64,000 nt of DNA from Corythucha ciliata (Eukaryota; Arthropoda; Insecta; Hemiptera; Tingidae): the NCBI GenBank assembly GCA_038030265.1, contig CM075939.1:43071253-43135252 (forward strand), in the 5' to 3' direction. Both the position numbers and the translations under genes were made by a program. A model generated the notes under the pieces. The model did not search any database, had not been told where the DNA came from, and saw only the letters and a list, made by a program, of their open reading frames with translations. Shown here piece after piece: positions 1-10,399 of this stretch (the first letter of the stretch is position 1; every line of letters begins with the position of its first letter).

Positions 1-1090
1 ATAATAGTTAGAAGCTGTTCGCTGAGGTGTTTGCTTATCATGTCTTATCATTTTGAAAAATTGCACAACTTCAAATTCCTGAAAGGCTAATGATCGGGGT
101 TTTCCAATTAGGCAAATATGTACCTCTAATCTACACTGTTTATTGAATAAATTCAAGCGAATTTATTGTGTGCATAGTACTAAATTACGTAAACGTAATA
201 AAACTCATATTTCGAATTATCTTTTGATGGGTAAGTATGGTTAAGCTCCCGATCAGACCATCACGCTCAATGAAATGTTTTCAAGGCGTGGATGATTATG
301 TAATGAAATAGTTCATTCGGTTGTTTTTATACCAATAAATGTAATGCGGGTGTGGGTACTTAAAAATCAGACGGCGATAACCAAGGATGTACTCGCAATT
401 ACGCGAATTTATTTTAAATTATCGTTACAATATAGCGTCTTTTGAGTGGGCGTATATTGAGGCAATTAAATGAGCTGGCGGTTATACAACACGACCTCTT
501 GCCAGACCGATTAGGCGAGAATTCCTTCTCTTTTTTTTATTATTATTATTCAAAATTGACGATTTGAAAAATTTATTAAACGCATTCCTCTGTCATTCTT
601 ATCGTCCTGTCAAGGGTCACCATTTCCTCATCAGTCAGTCGTGTGAATTTATAAATAGGGGGTGAAGTCGAGTGGCTGCTTCGCCCTTGAGCGCGGAGGT
701 GTGTGCCACCAAATAAAGAAAGTCGCATTTAACGTCTCCCCCCCCACCTCCGACCCACTTCGAATCCAAATTCCAAATCCAATGCAGTACCACAGGTACA
801 TTTTTACTTTTTTTTTTCTATACCTCGAAGGTAATATTAAGCGGTTAATGCCCGAAGCCCCCCCCCCATCAGGTGGCAACTTATCCAGGGCACGGGTGGG
901 CTTTTCCCTGGGAGTTATCATAGTCGCTCGTTAAACCGAAGCCCAAGAGACGATGGCTTGAAAGATTTGTCACAATGCAGTACAATTGCGATCCACAAAT
1001 TGTTACTTTGTCTCAATATATCAAGACACTACATTGTCACCTTCGAATAATGTAATCGAGACTCAGAAAATGGTTGCTCATCCTTTAAAA
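1..1090. other. No gene recognised
   Basis: AT-rich sequence with short T and C runs (for example around 530 and 738). Two overlapping 90-codon open frames on opposite strands at 649-934 lie across C/G homopolymers, have low complexity and match nothing I know. It probably belongs to intronic or intergenic sequence upstream of the transporter gene. Confidence 0.4.
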
Positions 1091-1093
1091 AAA

Positions 1094-1318
1094 ACTAATT
1101 TTAAACGGGTCGTTTAATTTAGGGCGAGGCATCTTTTATGAAATTGATATTCGTTTTAGGTGTCCTAAAGCCTCTGCTGGTTCTTTTATTATGTACTATT
1201 TAGTTTATGACCACAGCAATGCTGGAAAAACGTCGCCACTTCACCAGTAAATGTTATAAACTAAATACTAAAAGAACCAGAGGCTTTGGGACACCTAAAA
1301 TGAACACTAATTTTAAAC
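1094..1318. repeat. Palindromic MITE-like element with 13-bp flanking direct repeats
   Basis: Two inverted arms, about 1154-1208 and 1255-1300, pair over roughly 45-55 bp with few mismatches (core AAAGAACCAGAGGCTTT on the right arm, with its complement on the left). The pair is bracketed by a direct repeat, ACTAATTTTAAAC, at 1094-1106 and 1306-1318. This is a foldback or MITE-like structure with no coding capacity. The direct repeats do not abut the arms exactly, so the true ends and superfamily are uncertain. Confidence 0.55.
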
Positions 1319-1369
1319 ATTTAATCGATTGGGCACCGCGACACTGGTAGAATTTATATTTCTATCCGC

Positions 1370-1790
1370 GAATTAACGTTTTTCTTCAATCTTATGTCCG
1401 CAAAGTGCAAATTAGCGATTTTCCATAAATTTCTGCTGTGAAATAGCGTTTTATGCTACTTTTGCGGAAATTTAGCATCTATTCCCTCTTTATACATGAA
1501 TGGGCGATTTTTCGTAATTTTAGTTGTGAATTTGCCATTTTTGTCCGTCTTTAACCTGAAAGCGTTTTTTTTTTGTCAATATTACAGCATGTTTTCTCAA
1601 TTTTTACCGCGGGGTTGGCACAATACAACACTTTTTTGCGTTGATTTTCACGATTTATTCGTAGAATGTCCTCTGTGCACCGTGAATCAGCGATTTTTTT
1701 CTCAATTTTAATCTGGAAGTTGCATCGCGAGACCACGAAGCAGCGCTTTTTCGCAGTTATAGCCACGAATATTAGCGATTTTTTGAAACG
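1370..1790 (+). repeat. Family A ~30-bp repeat array, + orientation
   Basis: Successive degenerate units alternate TTTTTCTCAATTTTA with (C)CGCGAATTAGCG, at about 30 bp per unit. The 1590-1760 stretch carries a distinctive run (TGGAAGTTGCATCG, then a GAATCAGCG unit). It recurs in the same order at 4330-4500 and, inverted, at 32640-32800 and 43300-43440. The array meets an opposite-strand A array at about 1790, forming a head-to-head junction. Confidence 0.7.
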
Positions 1791-2610
1791 CTACATCGAC
1801 GCTGCTAAGATTAAGAAAAAGCAGCTAATTCGCGGTATAAAATCGGGAAAAATTATAATTTGCGTCAAAAACTTAATATACGCTAATTCGTGACTTCTGA
1901 AGGCAACTTTTGAGGCTGAAATTGAGAAAAAGCGCCAATTCATGGCAATAGGTGAAAAACCGCTAATTGGCGAGTAAAACTGAGAAAAATCGCTCAAGCG
2001 TTTCGTATGGTGAACTAAAAAATTGCTAATTCGTGAAAAGCCCCCTATTTTGTGGCTAATATATTTAGGAAATCACTTAAGAAAAACGCTAATTTTTAAC
2101 GAAGCCTCAGAAAAGTGCTATTTCACTGCTAAACAAAATTGAAAAAATCGCTAATTTGCTGCTAAAACTCAGGAGAACGCCAAATTTCGTGGAAAATTAA
2201 GAAACATCGCTCATGGGATAAAAACCCTACTTTGCTGCTAACAGTCGAGAAAAGACGTAAATTCATGGCTGTGGGAGGGTCTGAAGCAAAACCGCTAATC
2301 CACGGCTGAAATTGAGAAGAACGATACACGCGGCCAAAATTGAAAAAAGTGCGTACGTTGTACGCCTATTTCACAAAAAAAAAAAAAAAAATCGCAGGTA
2401 AAATTACACTTTATCCACTCGTTGTATAATAATAATATTGTTCACGGGCAAGGCTATGATTGGTCCAGCAAGATCTGGTAGATTCAAGACTGTGCAGGCT
2501 GAGTGGATTGATTACTAAAATGTGAAATTACCCCCTCCCCTCTCCCTTACAAGATTTCAATCTGATCCCCCCCCACCCAGGACAAATTTATACCTACGCC
2601 ACTGCATGTA
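1790..2610 (-). repeat. Family A array, - orientation, with C-rich tail
   Basis: Units read GCTAATTCGCGGC then TAAAATTGAGAAAAA on the given strand, the reverse complement of family A. From about 1890 on it matches 33970-34565 unit by unit, including odd local words such as GGCAATAGGTGAA and AAAGCCCCCTATTTTG. It ends in a C-rich tail (2529-2580) and the word ACGCCACTGC. The retained order means a paralogous copy of a whole array, not independent tandem growth. Confidence 0.75.
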
Positions 2611-2930
2611 AACGATGCTGAAAGTTTAGAAAAAGCGCTAAATGCATAAAATTAAAACAATAAAACGTCCACCGTGGCTGCAGGAATTGACAAAAAGTGC
2701 TTATTTACCCCTGCAATTGAGAAAACGCGCTAATTCGTGGCTAAATTTGAGACACAGCACAAATTCGCATGCTAAATATAGAAAAGGTGCTCGTTTGCAG
2801 CAGTGGCGGTGGAAGTGGGGTTCAGGGGGGGAGTGAATGCTCCCCCAATGTTCTTCCGATTTTTGAGGAATCGAGAAAAAAATGGCTTCGTAATGAATTT
2901 GCCACCTAAAAATTATCGTTGGCACCTTCC
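2610..2930 (-). repeat. Family A array, - orientation, with G-rich tail
   Basis: About six degenerate A units (GAGAAAACGCGCTAATTCG type) follow the previous tail. The array ends at about 2798 in GCAGTGGCGGTGG followed by a G run, the same type of terminus seen at other array ends. Confidence 0.6.
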
Positions 2931-3480
2931 ACAACATGATTCGGGTTCACCAGCCAGATCTGCAAACTTTGAGCTCAGAAAGAGCCAAATATAACCACCG
3001 GAGTTGCTTGTTTTCACGGAGCATGCTTGTTTTTATGGAGTCAAACGTGGTATTTGTTCTCGAATTTGCCAAAACAGCAAAATTGGGTTCCCTTAGTGCC
3101 GAATCCGCGACATTGCTTCTATGAAGGCCACGAACGAGTGAAATTGCTATCTTGAATCCTGTGAAATATGACTTTTGAATGAGTCAACTCCGCAACTTTG
3201 GATTTTGAGGGAATCAATCCTTCAAAATTTATTTTTCAAAGGGCCAAATCTTTGAAATTTGGGCTTAAAGGGTTGAAAACTGACAATTCTAGCCATCTAA
3301 CCAAGACAATTCCAGTCAAGACCATGAAGAAGAGGTATGTGACTCTGGAATTAACTGTTTCATCCTCCTGGTTGGTCTTTTTCGGTGATTAAAACCCGAG
3401 AAATTTGGTTCTTTGGGATCCAAATCCACGAAATTTGGACTTTGAAATGCCAGCCCCCTCCCCCCGAAAATTATATTTTA
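2930..3480 (+). repeat. Family D ~31-bp repeat array
   Basis: Degenerate units of the type GGGTCAAATCC then TCAAAATTTG with a CGAAATTTGG core are visible through 3180-3470. The period is about 31 bp, with strong divergence. Similar arrays lie at 43790-44110, 49930-50420 and 55040-55280, all in this orientation. The array runs into C-rich sequence at about 3453. Confidence 0.5.
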
Positions 3481-3589
3481 ATGTGCTCAATGGGCATTTT
3501 TGCTCAGAGTCGAAAGTACATTTCATAGTCACTGGTGGACCTACACCTAGAGGACGGATAACTCTATGAGGCTCCTTAGTATCTGTTCT

Positions 3590-4710
3590 GTATTAGTGAT
3601 TTTTCTCACTTTTAGCCACAAATAAGTTGCATTCAGAAGCCTAGAATCGGCGTATTTTCAATTTTGAACATTTATTGGGATTTTTGTTCATGTTATCCGC
3701 GAATTAGCGCTTTTTCTCAGTGTTCATCAGGGAATTAGCCTTTTTGTGAATTTGAACGTAAAATTATCTATCATTCTAGTCATTATTCCATGAAACAGCG
3801 ATTTTTATCAATTTTTGCTACAAATTGGCGTTTTGCTAAATTTTCAGCCACAAATTAGCCCTTTTTCTCAATTTGAGCTGAGATTTAGAATTTTCTTTAG
3901 TTTTAGCCAAGTTAATTAGTGATTTTTTCAATATTAGCCGTGAGTAAGGCGTTTGTTTTACATTTTAGCCTCACATTGGCCATTTCATTTCAATTTAGTT
4001 TTGGATTAGCACTTTTTCTTAAGCCCTTCACACGATGCAATGTTCGAAGCTATATTGCATGCTGGTTTTTCAAAAACATCCAGTCACTACCAAGAAACAT
4101 AATTATGTTTTTAGAAAACCAGCATGCAATGTATCTTAAATCATTGCATCGTGTGAACAGGGCTTTAGTTTTAGCCTCGAAATATCCTTTAGAAGATACG
4201 GATTGGCGTTTTCTCAATTTTAGCCTGAATAAGTGATTTTTTTCATTTTTAGCCGCAAGTTAACGTTTTTCCTACTGTTTATTTACGAATTAGCGCTTTT
4301 ACTCAATTTCATCGACGGATCAGGCGATTTTTCGCAATTTTAGCCGCGGGCTTGGCCCAAAAACATCATATTAGAGGTTTTTTGGTACATTTTAGCGCTA
4401 AAATTGCCACTATTCGCTGAGAATCAGAGATTTTATCTTAATTATGGTCTGAAAGTTTCATCGAGAAACTGGGAAGGAGCGCTTCTTTGCAGTTTTAGTC
4501 AGTTGAATATTAGCACTTTTTCCAAATTTTTTGCCGCTTACTCGCCCCAACATCGGCACGTTACAGCGCCTTCTCAATTTTATCTGCTTAAGGACCTAAA
4601 GAAACTTGAGATTCAGCGTATTTTCCCAATTCTAGCCACGAATTTGCTTACAGAAGTCGCAAATTTTCTCAATTTTAGCAGTCAGAATGGTGCTTTCGTA
4701 GGCTCGATCG
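3590..4710 (+). repeat. Family A array, + orientation, with nested MITE
   Basis: More than 30 degenerate units of the CTCAATTTTAGCC and GCGAATTAGCG pattern. The array is interrupted precisely by a small MITE at 4022-4164. The 4330-4700 part repeats the unit order of 1590-1760 and resembles 28670-28900 and 59960-60200. It has no coding potential. Confidence 0.75.
4022..4164. mobile_element. 143-bp MITE flanked by TTA (Harbinger-like)
   Basis: The terminal inverted repeats AGCCCTTCACACGATGCAATG and its counterpart at the right end (right end CATTGCATCGTGTGAACAG then GGCT) enclose a second pair of inverted words containing GCATGCTGGTTTT. Both ends are flanked by TTA (4019-4021 and 4165-4167), inside a family A unit. 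A three-base TTA target duplication is characteristic of PIF/Harbinger elements. There is no transposase, so it is non-autonomous. Confidence 0.75.
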
Positions 4711-5070
4711 AATATTGAGCCACACTGTTTGCTGATCACCTGTAACGTTCTATTCTCCAAAAGTCGGATGGGCTTGAAAATCGTCGAAAGGAGCCAAGTC
4801 ACTGTCACCTGAAAAATCAATTGAATTTGGAAGACCCTTATGGGACAATTATGGGATTACTCCCCTCTTCACCGCACTACCATAGTCATAACTGTGAATT
4901 CGAGGGTGTGAGGAGGCTGAAATTGAAGAAGTCAACCTTTAAATTAAATACTAACAATTTTTTACTTGTTTTGAGTTCCATTCATGCATTTGAAATACAT
5001 GCACTGACCCGGTAGGTGCAATTTGAGTTCCGAGAGGGGATTCCTCCTGGGTGGATTCGCTCTTTGCGTG
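4710..5070. other. No gene recognised
   Basis: Non-array sequence between the family A block and the tRNA-like unit. It contains small hairpins such as the ATGCATTTGAAATACATGCA region near 4984 but no supported gene. Confidence 0.4.
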
Positions 5071-5073
5071 GAC

Positions 5074-5142
5074 TCCCGGGTAGCTCAGTTGGTTAGAGCA
5101 CCTGCAGCGAAACCAAGTCGTGGGTTCGAACCCACCTTGGAA
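5074..5142 (+). tRNA. tRNA-like pseudogene or tRNA-derived SINE head
   Basis: The A box TAGCTCAGTTGGTTAGAGC forms a clean D arm (GCTC with GAGC), and the B box GGGTTCGAACCC follows at tRNA spacing. The acceptor arms pair in six of seven positions (TCCCGGG with CCTTGGA). A run of six T at 5147-5152 just downstream would serve as a Pol III terminator. The anticodon arm does not pair and the T loop is one base short, so I do not assign an anticodon. It is a degenerate tRNA or a SINE head that may still be transcribable. Confidence 0.5.
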
Positions 5143-5159
5143 GCAATTTTTTCTCGGAG

Positions 5160-5540
5160 CTTAAACGTAGCCGATTTAGCTTATAAAACGTCATTTATCT
5201 AGAAAAACTGTGTCTTTAGGACTCAAATTACCCAGGAAAATAGGAAAATTAACCCAGGAACCAGAGAATCTCATGAAGCGCCGGTAAATTAGGTAAAGGA
5301 TTTGGAATTTTTGCCTCAAGAAATGTATTTTTCACATGAAGGCATAATTGATTAGGAAAATGGTATTTTATAGGGGGGGGGGGTAAATATGAGCTGCTCA
5401 GATTCTTGCTCTCCCAATGCCGGTTGAATTCCGCCGCCACTGGTTTGCAGCAATGAGCTTAAAGCTAGCTCTAGATAGAAGGGTCGACGGCCTTCAGGGG
5501 GGTCGCGGTAAGAATTTCCGCGCTGTCGTAAACGCTACAA
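5160..5540. other. No gene recognised; G-run element edge
   Basis: Sequence after the tRNA-like unit with a run of nine G at about 5375 and, at 5436, a CGCCACTGG-type word like those found at repeat-array edges. No coding region is supported. Confidence 0.35.
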
Positions 5541-5615
5541 CGATGCTTCGAAGATTAAGAAAAAGCACTAATTCGAGGTATAAAACTGAGAAAAATTATA
5601 ATTTGCGTCAAAAAC
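5540..5615 (-). repeat. Short family A fragment, - orientation
   Basis: Two to three A units whose idiosyncratic sequence (AAAAATTATAATTTGCGTC) is nearly identical to 1850-1870 and related to 33900-33960. It is directly followed by a family B array. The order A(-) then B(+) recurs at 46680-49570 and, inverted, at 35630-36960. Confidence 0.55.
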
Positions 5616-5639
5616 TTAATATTTTTATTCAGCTTGGAC

Positions 5640-6175
5640 TTTTTTAGAGCAGGAGTCGCCAGTTTGGCTAATTTTGGCGCACAAATAATCAGTTTACTTT
5701 TTTTCAATGCGCAACTCAGCAGTCTGTTTTGACATTTTGGCAAAATGGCGCGAATGGTCAGTTTAGTCATTTTTGATGCACGAATGATCGATTACGCAAT
5801 TTACAGGACAAGAATCATTCTGTAGGCTTTTCCTTGGCACGAGGGGGAACGTTTCTTAGAGCGCAAAATGCCAGTTTGGTAATTTTTAGCGCGCGATTGG
5901 TCAATTTAGCCATTTTCATGGTGGGAATCATTATCTTTCAGGAATTTTCAGGGCCGCGCATGAATCGTTGGTTTAGTCATTTTTAGGGCGCGTTAAGTCA
6001 GTTTGGCTATTTTTAGGGCGTAAATAGTCAGTTTTGCCATTTTGGGGCGCGAGTATAGTCATTCTACCATTTTTCAATGGTGTGAATAGCTAATTTAGCT
6101 ATTTTTAGGCAGCGAATAGCTGTCAAGTCATGTTTAGTAGAATTTCTAAAGCCGCTCCCTTGAACAAATCCTGAA
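5640..6175 (+). repeat. Family B ~30-bp repeat array, + orientation
   Basis: Degenerate 30-bp units of GTCAGTTTGGCCATTTTTAG then GGCGCGAATA. The array ends in a unique terminus (TTTAGTAGAATTTCTAAAGC, then CAAATCCTGAATG at 6164-6177). The same terminus is present inverted at 9379-9440, and a diverged copy is at 49500-49572. The defined end suggests an element boundary. It lies about 80 bp before the first recognised transporter exon. Confidence 0.75.
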
Positions 6176-6253
6176 TGTACACCGGACAATGGTGTGGCAC
6201 AGCTTTTATTCTTCTCCTGCGCCGTGACGGATCAATTGTTTGTTTTCTTGTAG

Positions 6254-7520
6254 GTTTCACCATCGGCATCGGCTTAACGTACCCAATTTGCGGTTTCGTC
6301 ATCGCTCACTACGGCTGGCGCGTTGTATTCTACGTAACTGGGACATTGGGCTGTAGCTGGTGTTTGGCATGGTGGTTTTTCGCGTACGACACTCCTCAGG
6401 AACATCCGAGGATCAGTAAACAAGAGCTGTCGTACATAGTCAAGTGCACTTCACCGACCGTTACAACTAAGGTAAGATTTAGAAAGTTTTAATTAAAATC
6501 GAAACAGTTAAATTAACGCGTTCCTATAAAATAATAATTATTATTTTCTTTAGACTGGCCGAGTTCCGTGGGTATCAATTTTGACTTCACTGCCCGCCTG
6601 GTCTATCGGAATTACAACATTCGGTCGTATTTGGGTTCATTACACGTTCATGATACCCGGACCACTGTACATGAAAACCATTCTAGGGTATTCAATACAG
6701 AAAAATGGCATCTTGAGCGGAGCTCCGTTTCTACTCAGCTACCTCAGTTCGGTCGTGTTCTGTTACACGGCCGATTATTTAGTGACGAGAAAAATTCTCT
6801 CATTGACGGCAACTCGAAAGTTGTTTACGGCTATATGTTAGTATAGAAAAATAATACCTGATAACGTAATTTTACTTCAATTTAATATAATTTAGCTCAG
6901 GTGGTGCCCGGATTACTCGTTCTTGTACTGGCCTTTTCGGGGTGTAACATCGAACTGGTACTCGTCTGTTGGTTTACAGCCGTCATACTCATTACAGCCT
7001 CATACGCTGGAGCTATGGCAAGCATAATCGATATTGGTCCAAACTTCGCTGGTTCGTACTTCCCAACCATTCGCTCTTTACGATGCTTAAGGCCAGGCAT
7101 CTAACGACTTTCTTTAGGTCCCGTTCTGGCGTTCGCTCAAACAATTCACATGAGCGCCAGTTTCTTATCCCCACTGGCGGCCGGTTACATCTTGAAAGAA
7201 AGCGTAAGCTTTTATTATTTTTATATTTTTTGCTCACGACTTGGCACTGTTGTCATTTATTTCTCTCTCTCTCTCTCTCTCTCGCACAGACAACCCTCGA
7301 ACAGTGGCGCAAAGTTTTTGGAACAACTTGCGTCGTCGCCGTTGGTACGTACGTCGCCTTTCAACTCTTTGGCACGTCCGAAGTTCAAAAATGGAATTAT
7401 TACGACCAGAGGCGAGATGATCACAACAAAGAGGCTCAGGTGAATGATAATCATAGCCATCAACAGGAACAGTGCGACGAGCAGTTGGAACCACTGCAGA
7501 AGTCAGAATCGGAAAAATGA
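6254..7520 (+). CDS. SLC17-family anion/phosphate cotransporter, C-terminal exons (partial)
   Basis: Five exons, 6254-6471, 6554-6836, 6896-7051, 7118-7203 and 7290-7520, join in frame through GT-AG introns of 82, 59, 66 and 86 bp to encode about 323 residues ending in TGA. The first exon starts inside a glycine codon, so upstream exons exist outside the recognisable sequence. Family hallmarks are the YGWRVVFYVTGTLG segment, the HPRIS loop, PWVSILTSLPAW before a transmembrane helix, PLYMK, the IGPNFAG motif, FLSPLAAGYI and the C-terminal QWRKVF...SEVQKWN. These match the second half of sialin or insect inorganic-phosphate-cotransporter-like proteins (usually about 470-580 residues). The tail after EVQKWN is acidic and His/Gln-rich. 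The product should be a multi-pass membrane transporter for organic anions or phosphate; the substrate cannot be told from sequence. The intron 3 donor (GTTCGT at 7052) is weak. Intron 4 contains a (CT)n tract just before its acceptor. Confidence 0.88.
7261..7283 (+). repeat. (CT)n microsatellite in intron 4 polypyrimidine tract
   Basis: An uninterrupted CT run ends six bases before the CAG acceptor of the last transporter exon, so the microsatellite doubles as the polypyrimidine tract. Confidence 0.8.
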
Positions 7521-7990
7521 CGACGAGGAGGTTAGATAGGAGGGGGAGGAGGGGAGCGAAGACAATAAACGGCTTTGAACTAGTTAGTGGATTGAGAGTA
7601 GCGTTAACATTTAGCAGCTCATAAATTAAAACATCCAACAAAAAAACAATATGCCACGTTAGACACATTCTTTTTTATTATTCATTCCTTTATTTGATTG
7701 TAATTTTTAAGTACTTAAATTTCTGGCCAAAATATTTTAAGGCCCCTCTGTGATTTTTCCTCATTATATGTAGTTGTTATAGACAAAAACAAAGTTTCAG
7801 AGAAGATATTTATTAATTATTATTAAAAAACTGAAAAGAGTATTGTTAGCTTAAGTTCTAAGCAGTGTATTTTTATATACATTTTAATTGGTTGTTTATT
7901 TTTGTAGTGACAACGCGACAGTAACACAAACATTCCTTTGTGACTAAAAGAAATAAATTTAAAAAATGTATTTGTGATAAAAAAAAAAAT
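7521..7990 (+). other. Transporter 3' UTR with candidate poly(A) signal
   Basis: AT-rich sequence after the stop codon. A canonical AATAAA at 7952-7957 is followed about 22 bp later by an A-rich stretch (about 7979-7989). The UTR limit is inferred from this signal only. Confidence 0.5.
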
Positions 7991-8330
7991 GTAATACATT
8001 TTCGAAGAGGTAGCCTTTTTCGTACATAATGACAGTCTTTAAATTGTTTGTCAGCTAAGCGTACCGGTTGTGCCTTTTCGTAGCTTTTTGTTTTTAAATA
8101 TTTTTTGTACGATTTTGTTCATTTAGTAACAACTTTATGTTTCGTTTTAGAGCAAAATACAAGAGATTTTGTTTTATGTTTAGCTCACTCATGGCGTTTT
8201 GAAGTTAACAAATTTACTTAAGTGAACAAATGTATTTGCATTACCCCTCATTGGACGCACTGTTTGGGGGAGGGGTATCAAACCTGAATCACAATGATGG
8301 TGGTCCACGGGGAAGCGGTCACTTGAAAAG
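7990..8330. other. No gene recognised
   Basis: AT-rich flank downstream of the transporter with a G run near 8265. No coding region, RNA gene or named repeat could be supported. Confidence 0.4.
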
Positions 8331-8600
8331 CCGGTCCCAAAACTTGCAATTTCGCTTGAATTCAGACCAAAATTTTTGTAATTACGCAGGAATTAAGACC
8401 CAAAAGTCGCATTACCGCGGAAATTCGGCTACACAACTTTCAGTTACCGCCGTCAGGATCTACCGCTAAAAAAGGCCCAAAAATTTGCAATTTTGCTTTA
8501 ATATGACTCGAAACTTTCAATTTCTCCGACATTCAGTCAAGACACTTGAAATTGCGACCTTGAATTACGACCCACGTACGACAACTCGCAAATATTCATC
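8330..8600 (+). repeat. Family C ~30-bp repeat array
   Basis: Units of AAACTTGCAATTTCGC then TTGAATTCAGACC type with about 30-bp spacing. All family C arrays in the window (see also 10440, 31740, 34590, 40550 and 50950) have this orientation. Confidence 0.65.
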
Positions 8601-9014
8601 TGTATAATTCTCCATTTTAAGGTCCTCTATCGGTGGAGTTGCGGTACAAAGCAGTGAACCAATAAAATCGAGTCTCTCCACACTCGTTGTCTTTATTCGC
8701 TAAGTGCACTTTCAACGCCCCTGCGTGATCAGAGCACTAAAAATCAAATATATATAGGTAAACGTCAAAAAATATTCTATTTACATCCCTAGGGCATTAT
8801 CTATTTAAAAACCTTAAATAAACAAAAGTAAACAAGTTTTTAAATAGACAATGCCCTAGGGATGTAAGTAGAATATTTTCTGACGTTTACCTATATGTAT
8901 TAGATTCTTAGTGCTCTGATGATGACGCAGGGGCGTTGAAAGTGCACTTAGCGAATAAAGACAACGAGCGTGGAGAGACTCGATTGTATTGGTTCACTGC
9001 TTCATCTGTATAAT
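8594..9014. mobile_element. Inverted pair of Penelope-like tails (foldback)
   Basis: An almost perfect palindrome at 8651-9000 has arms of about 165 bp around a short A-rich centre (about 8816-8837). Each arm carries, toward its outer end, GTGGAGAGACT or its complement, an AATAAA-like box and a GTTGAAAGTGCACTTAGCG block. The outermost bases are GCAGTGAACC and GGTTCACTGC. TTCATCTGTATAAT occurs at 8594-8607 and again exactly abutting the right end at 9001-9014. The right arm contains CTGATGATGACGC, matching the tail types at 24.41 and 54.41 kb. Penelope-like elements are known to leave partial, sometimes inverted, terminal copies. Superfamily assignment is by analogy. Confidence 0.6.
8916..8952 (+). 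ncRNA. Hammerhead-ribozyme-like core
   Basis: CTGATGA (the CUGANGA core), then a short hairpin ACGC...GCGT, then GAAA and a self-complementary AGTGCACT stem. These are the ordered pieces of a hammerhead. An extra TG between core and stem II, and a mismatch at the base of stem II, make activity doubtful. The left arm of the palindrome has a deletion in the CTGATGATGA part. Confidence 0.3.
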
Positions 9015-9029
9015 GTTGAAATTACAAAA

Positions 9030-9140
9030 CTATTCGTCATATGGGCCGTATATGGGCGCATGTCGGGGCCAGCTTGCCGACCTATAAAAAAAAAGGACAT
9101 AAAATTGCAATTTCGCGAAAATTGTGCCCGGAACCAATGG
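9030..9140 (+). repeat. Short family C fragment
   Basis: Contains the longer C-family spacer word (GGGCGCATGTCGGGGCCAGC) followed by AATTTCGCGAAAATTGTGCC. Too short to show periodicity alone. Confidence 0.45.
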
Positions 9141-9179
9141 CGTGCCCATGGGAAGAGTTTTTAGGGTTTCACTTCCAGA

Positions 9180-9375
9180 GTGCTTCATCGCAGCATAGTT
9201 AAGAAATAAAAATAAATGAATAAAATACGATGAATAAGTAAACAAGTAAAAGAAAAAAACAAACAAACAAAACAAATATCAAAAATAGGATTTGTTTGAC
9301 CCTGAAAGTTTGTTATATAGCAATTTAGCTCCGCTAAGTAACTTACCACGTTATCAATAGAACTTAAATCATTGT
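9180..9375. repeat. A-rich simple-repeat stretch
   Basis: Repeated AAATAAATGAAT and AAACAAACAAAC words at 9200-9280 resemble the degenerate poly(A)-like tail at 16060-16110. No gene is present. Confidence 0.4.
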
Positions 9376-9378
9376 CCG

Positions 9379-10370
9379 GCATGGATTCAGGATTTGTTCA
9401 AGGGATCGGCTTTAGAAATTCTACTAAACATGACTTGACAGCTACTCGCTGCCTAAAAATAGCTAAATTAGCTATTCACACCATTGAAAAATGGTAGAAT
9501 GACTATACTCGCGCCCCAAAATGGCCAAACTGACTTAACGCGCTGATAATGTGCGAAGATAATGATTGCCGCCATGAAAATGGCTAAATTGACCATTCGC
9601 GCGCTAAAAATTCCCTCCCAGGAAAAGCCTACAGATGATTCTTGTCCTGTGAACTGCATAAACGACCATTCGCGCACCAAAAATGGCTAAACTGACTGCT
9701 GAATTCCACCTTGAACAAAGGTAAACTGATTATTTGAGCGCCAAAATTAGCCAAACTGGCTCCAAAAATGTCCAAGCTGATTTTAAGAGTCCTAAAAATG
9801 AATCAACTGACGATTTATGCCCTGAAATTGCCTGAAAAGATGATTCCTGCTCCCTGTCAATGTAGCAATGAAATGGCAAAATCAACTAACCACGCGCCAA
9901 AATTGGCCAAATTGACGGTTCTCACCTTAGCTTGACGTATTACTATTCATGCCCCATAATATATGGCAAACTGACTGTATGCGCCCTAAAAATGGCCAGA
10001 CTAGGCATTTGAGCCACAAAATCGGCAAAACTGATTCTACGTGCCATGAGAAAGGGCAAAACTGACCATTCACACCTAGAAAACTGACCCTGAAACGGCA
10101 TAACTGACGATTCATGCCGTGAACTGAAGATTCGTGCCATGGATTACTAATCGACTGACTATTCACGCCCTAGAAACGACTATACTGACAGTTAGCGCCC
10201 TAAAAATGCCCTAACAACTGGCATCATATTCACGCTCTAAAATTGGCCTATAAATAGTTGAACTCACGATTCGCGCCTTGAAAAGGACTAAACAAATTGT
10301 GCCTGTCCTGAAAACGGCAGATCCAACCATTCGCGCTTCAAAAATGGCCAAACTGAAAATGTTGCAATTT
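9379..10370 (-). repeat. Family B array, - orientation
   Basis: Starts with ATTCAGGATTTGTTC, the reverse complement of the B terminus at 6160-6175. It continues with more than 25 degenerate units of TGGCCAAACTGAC and TTCGCGCCCTAAAA. With 5640-6175 it forms an inverted pair flanking the transporter exons. The first ~150 bp of the two copies are nearly identical and they diverge further in. Confidence 0.75.
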
Positions 10371-10399
10371 TGTTGTGGCTCATACGACACATGGGCCTT

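Noticed and set aside
7234..7668. 144-codon frame on the - strand over the last transporter exon
   Set aside because: It is the antisense shadow of exon 5 and the (CT)n intron; the + strand matches a known family with proper splice sites.
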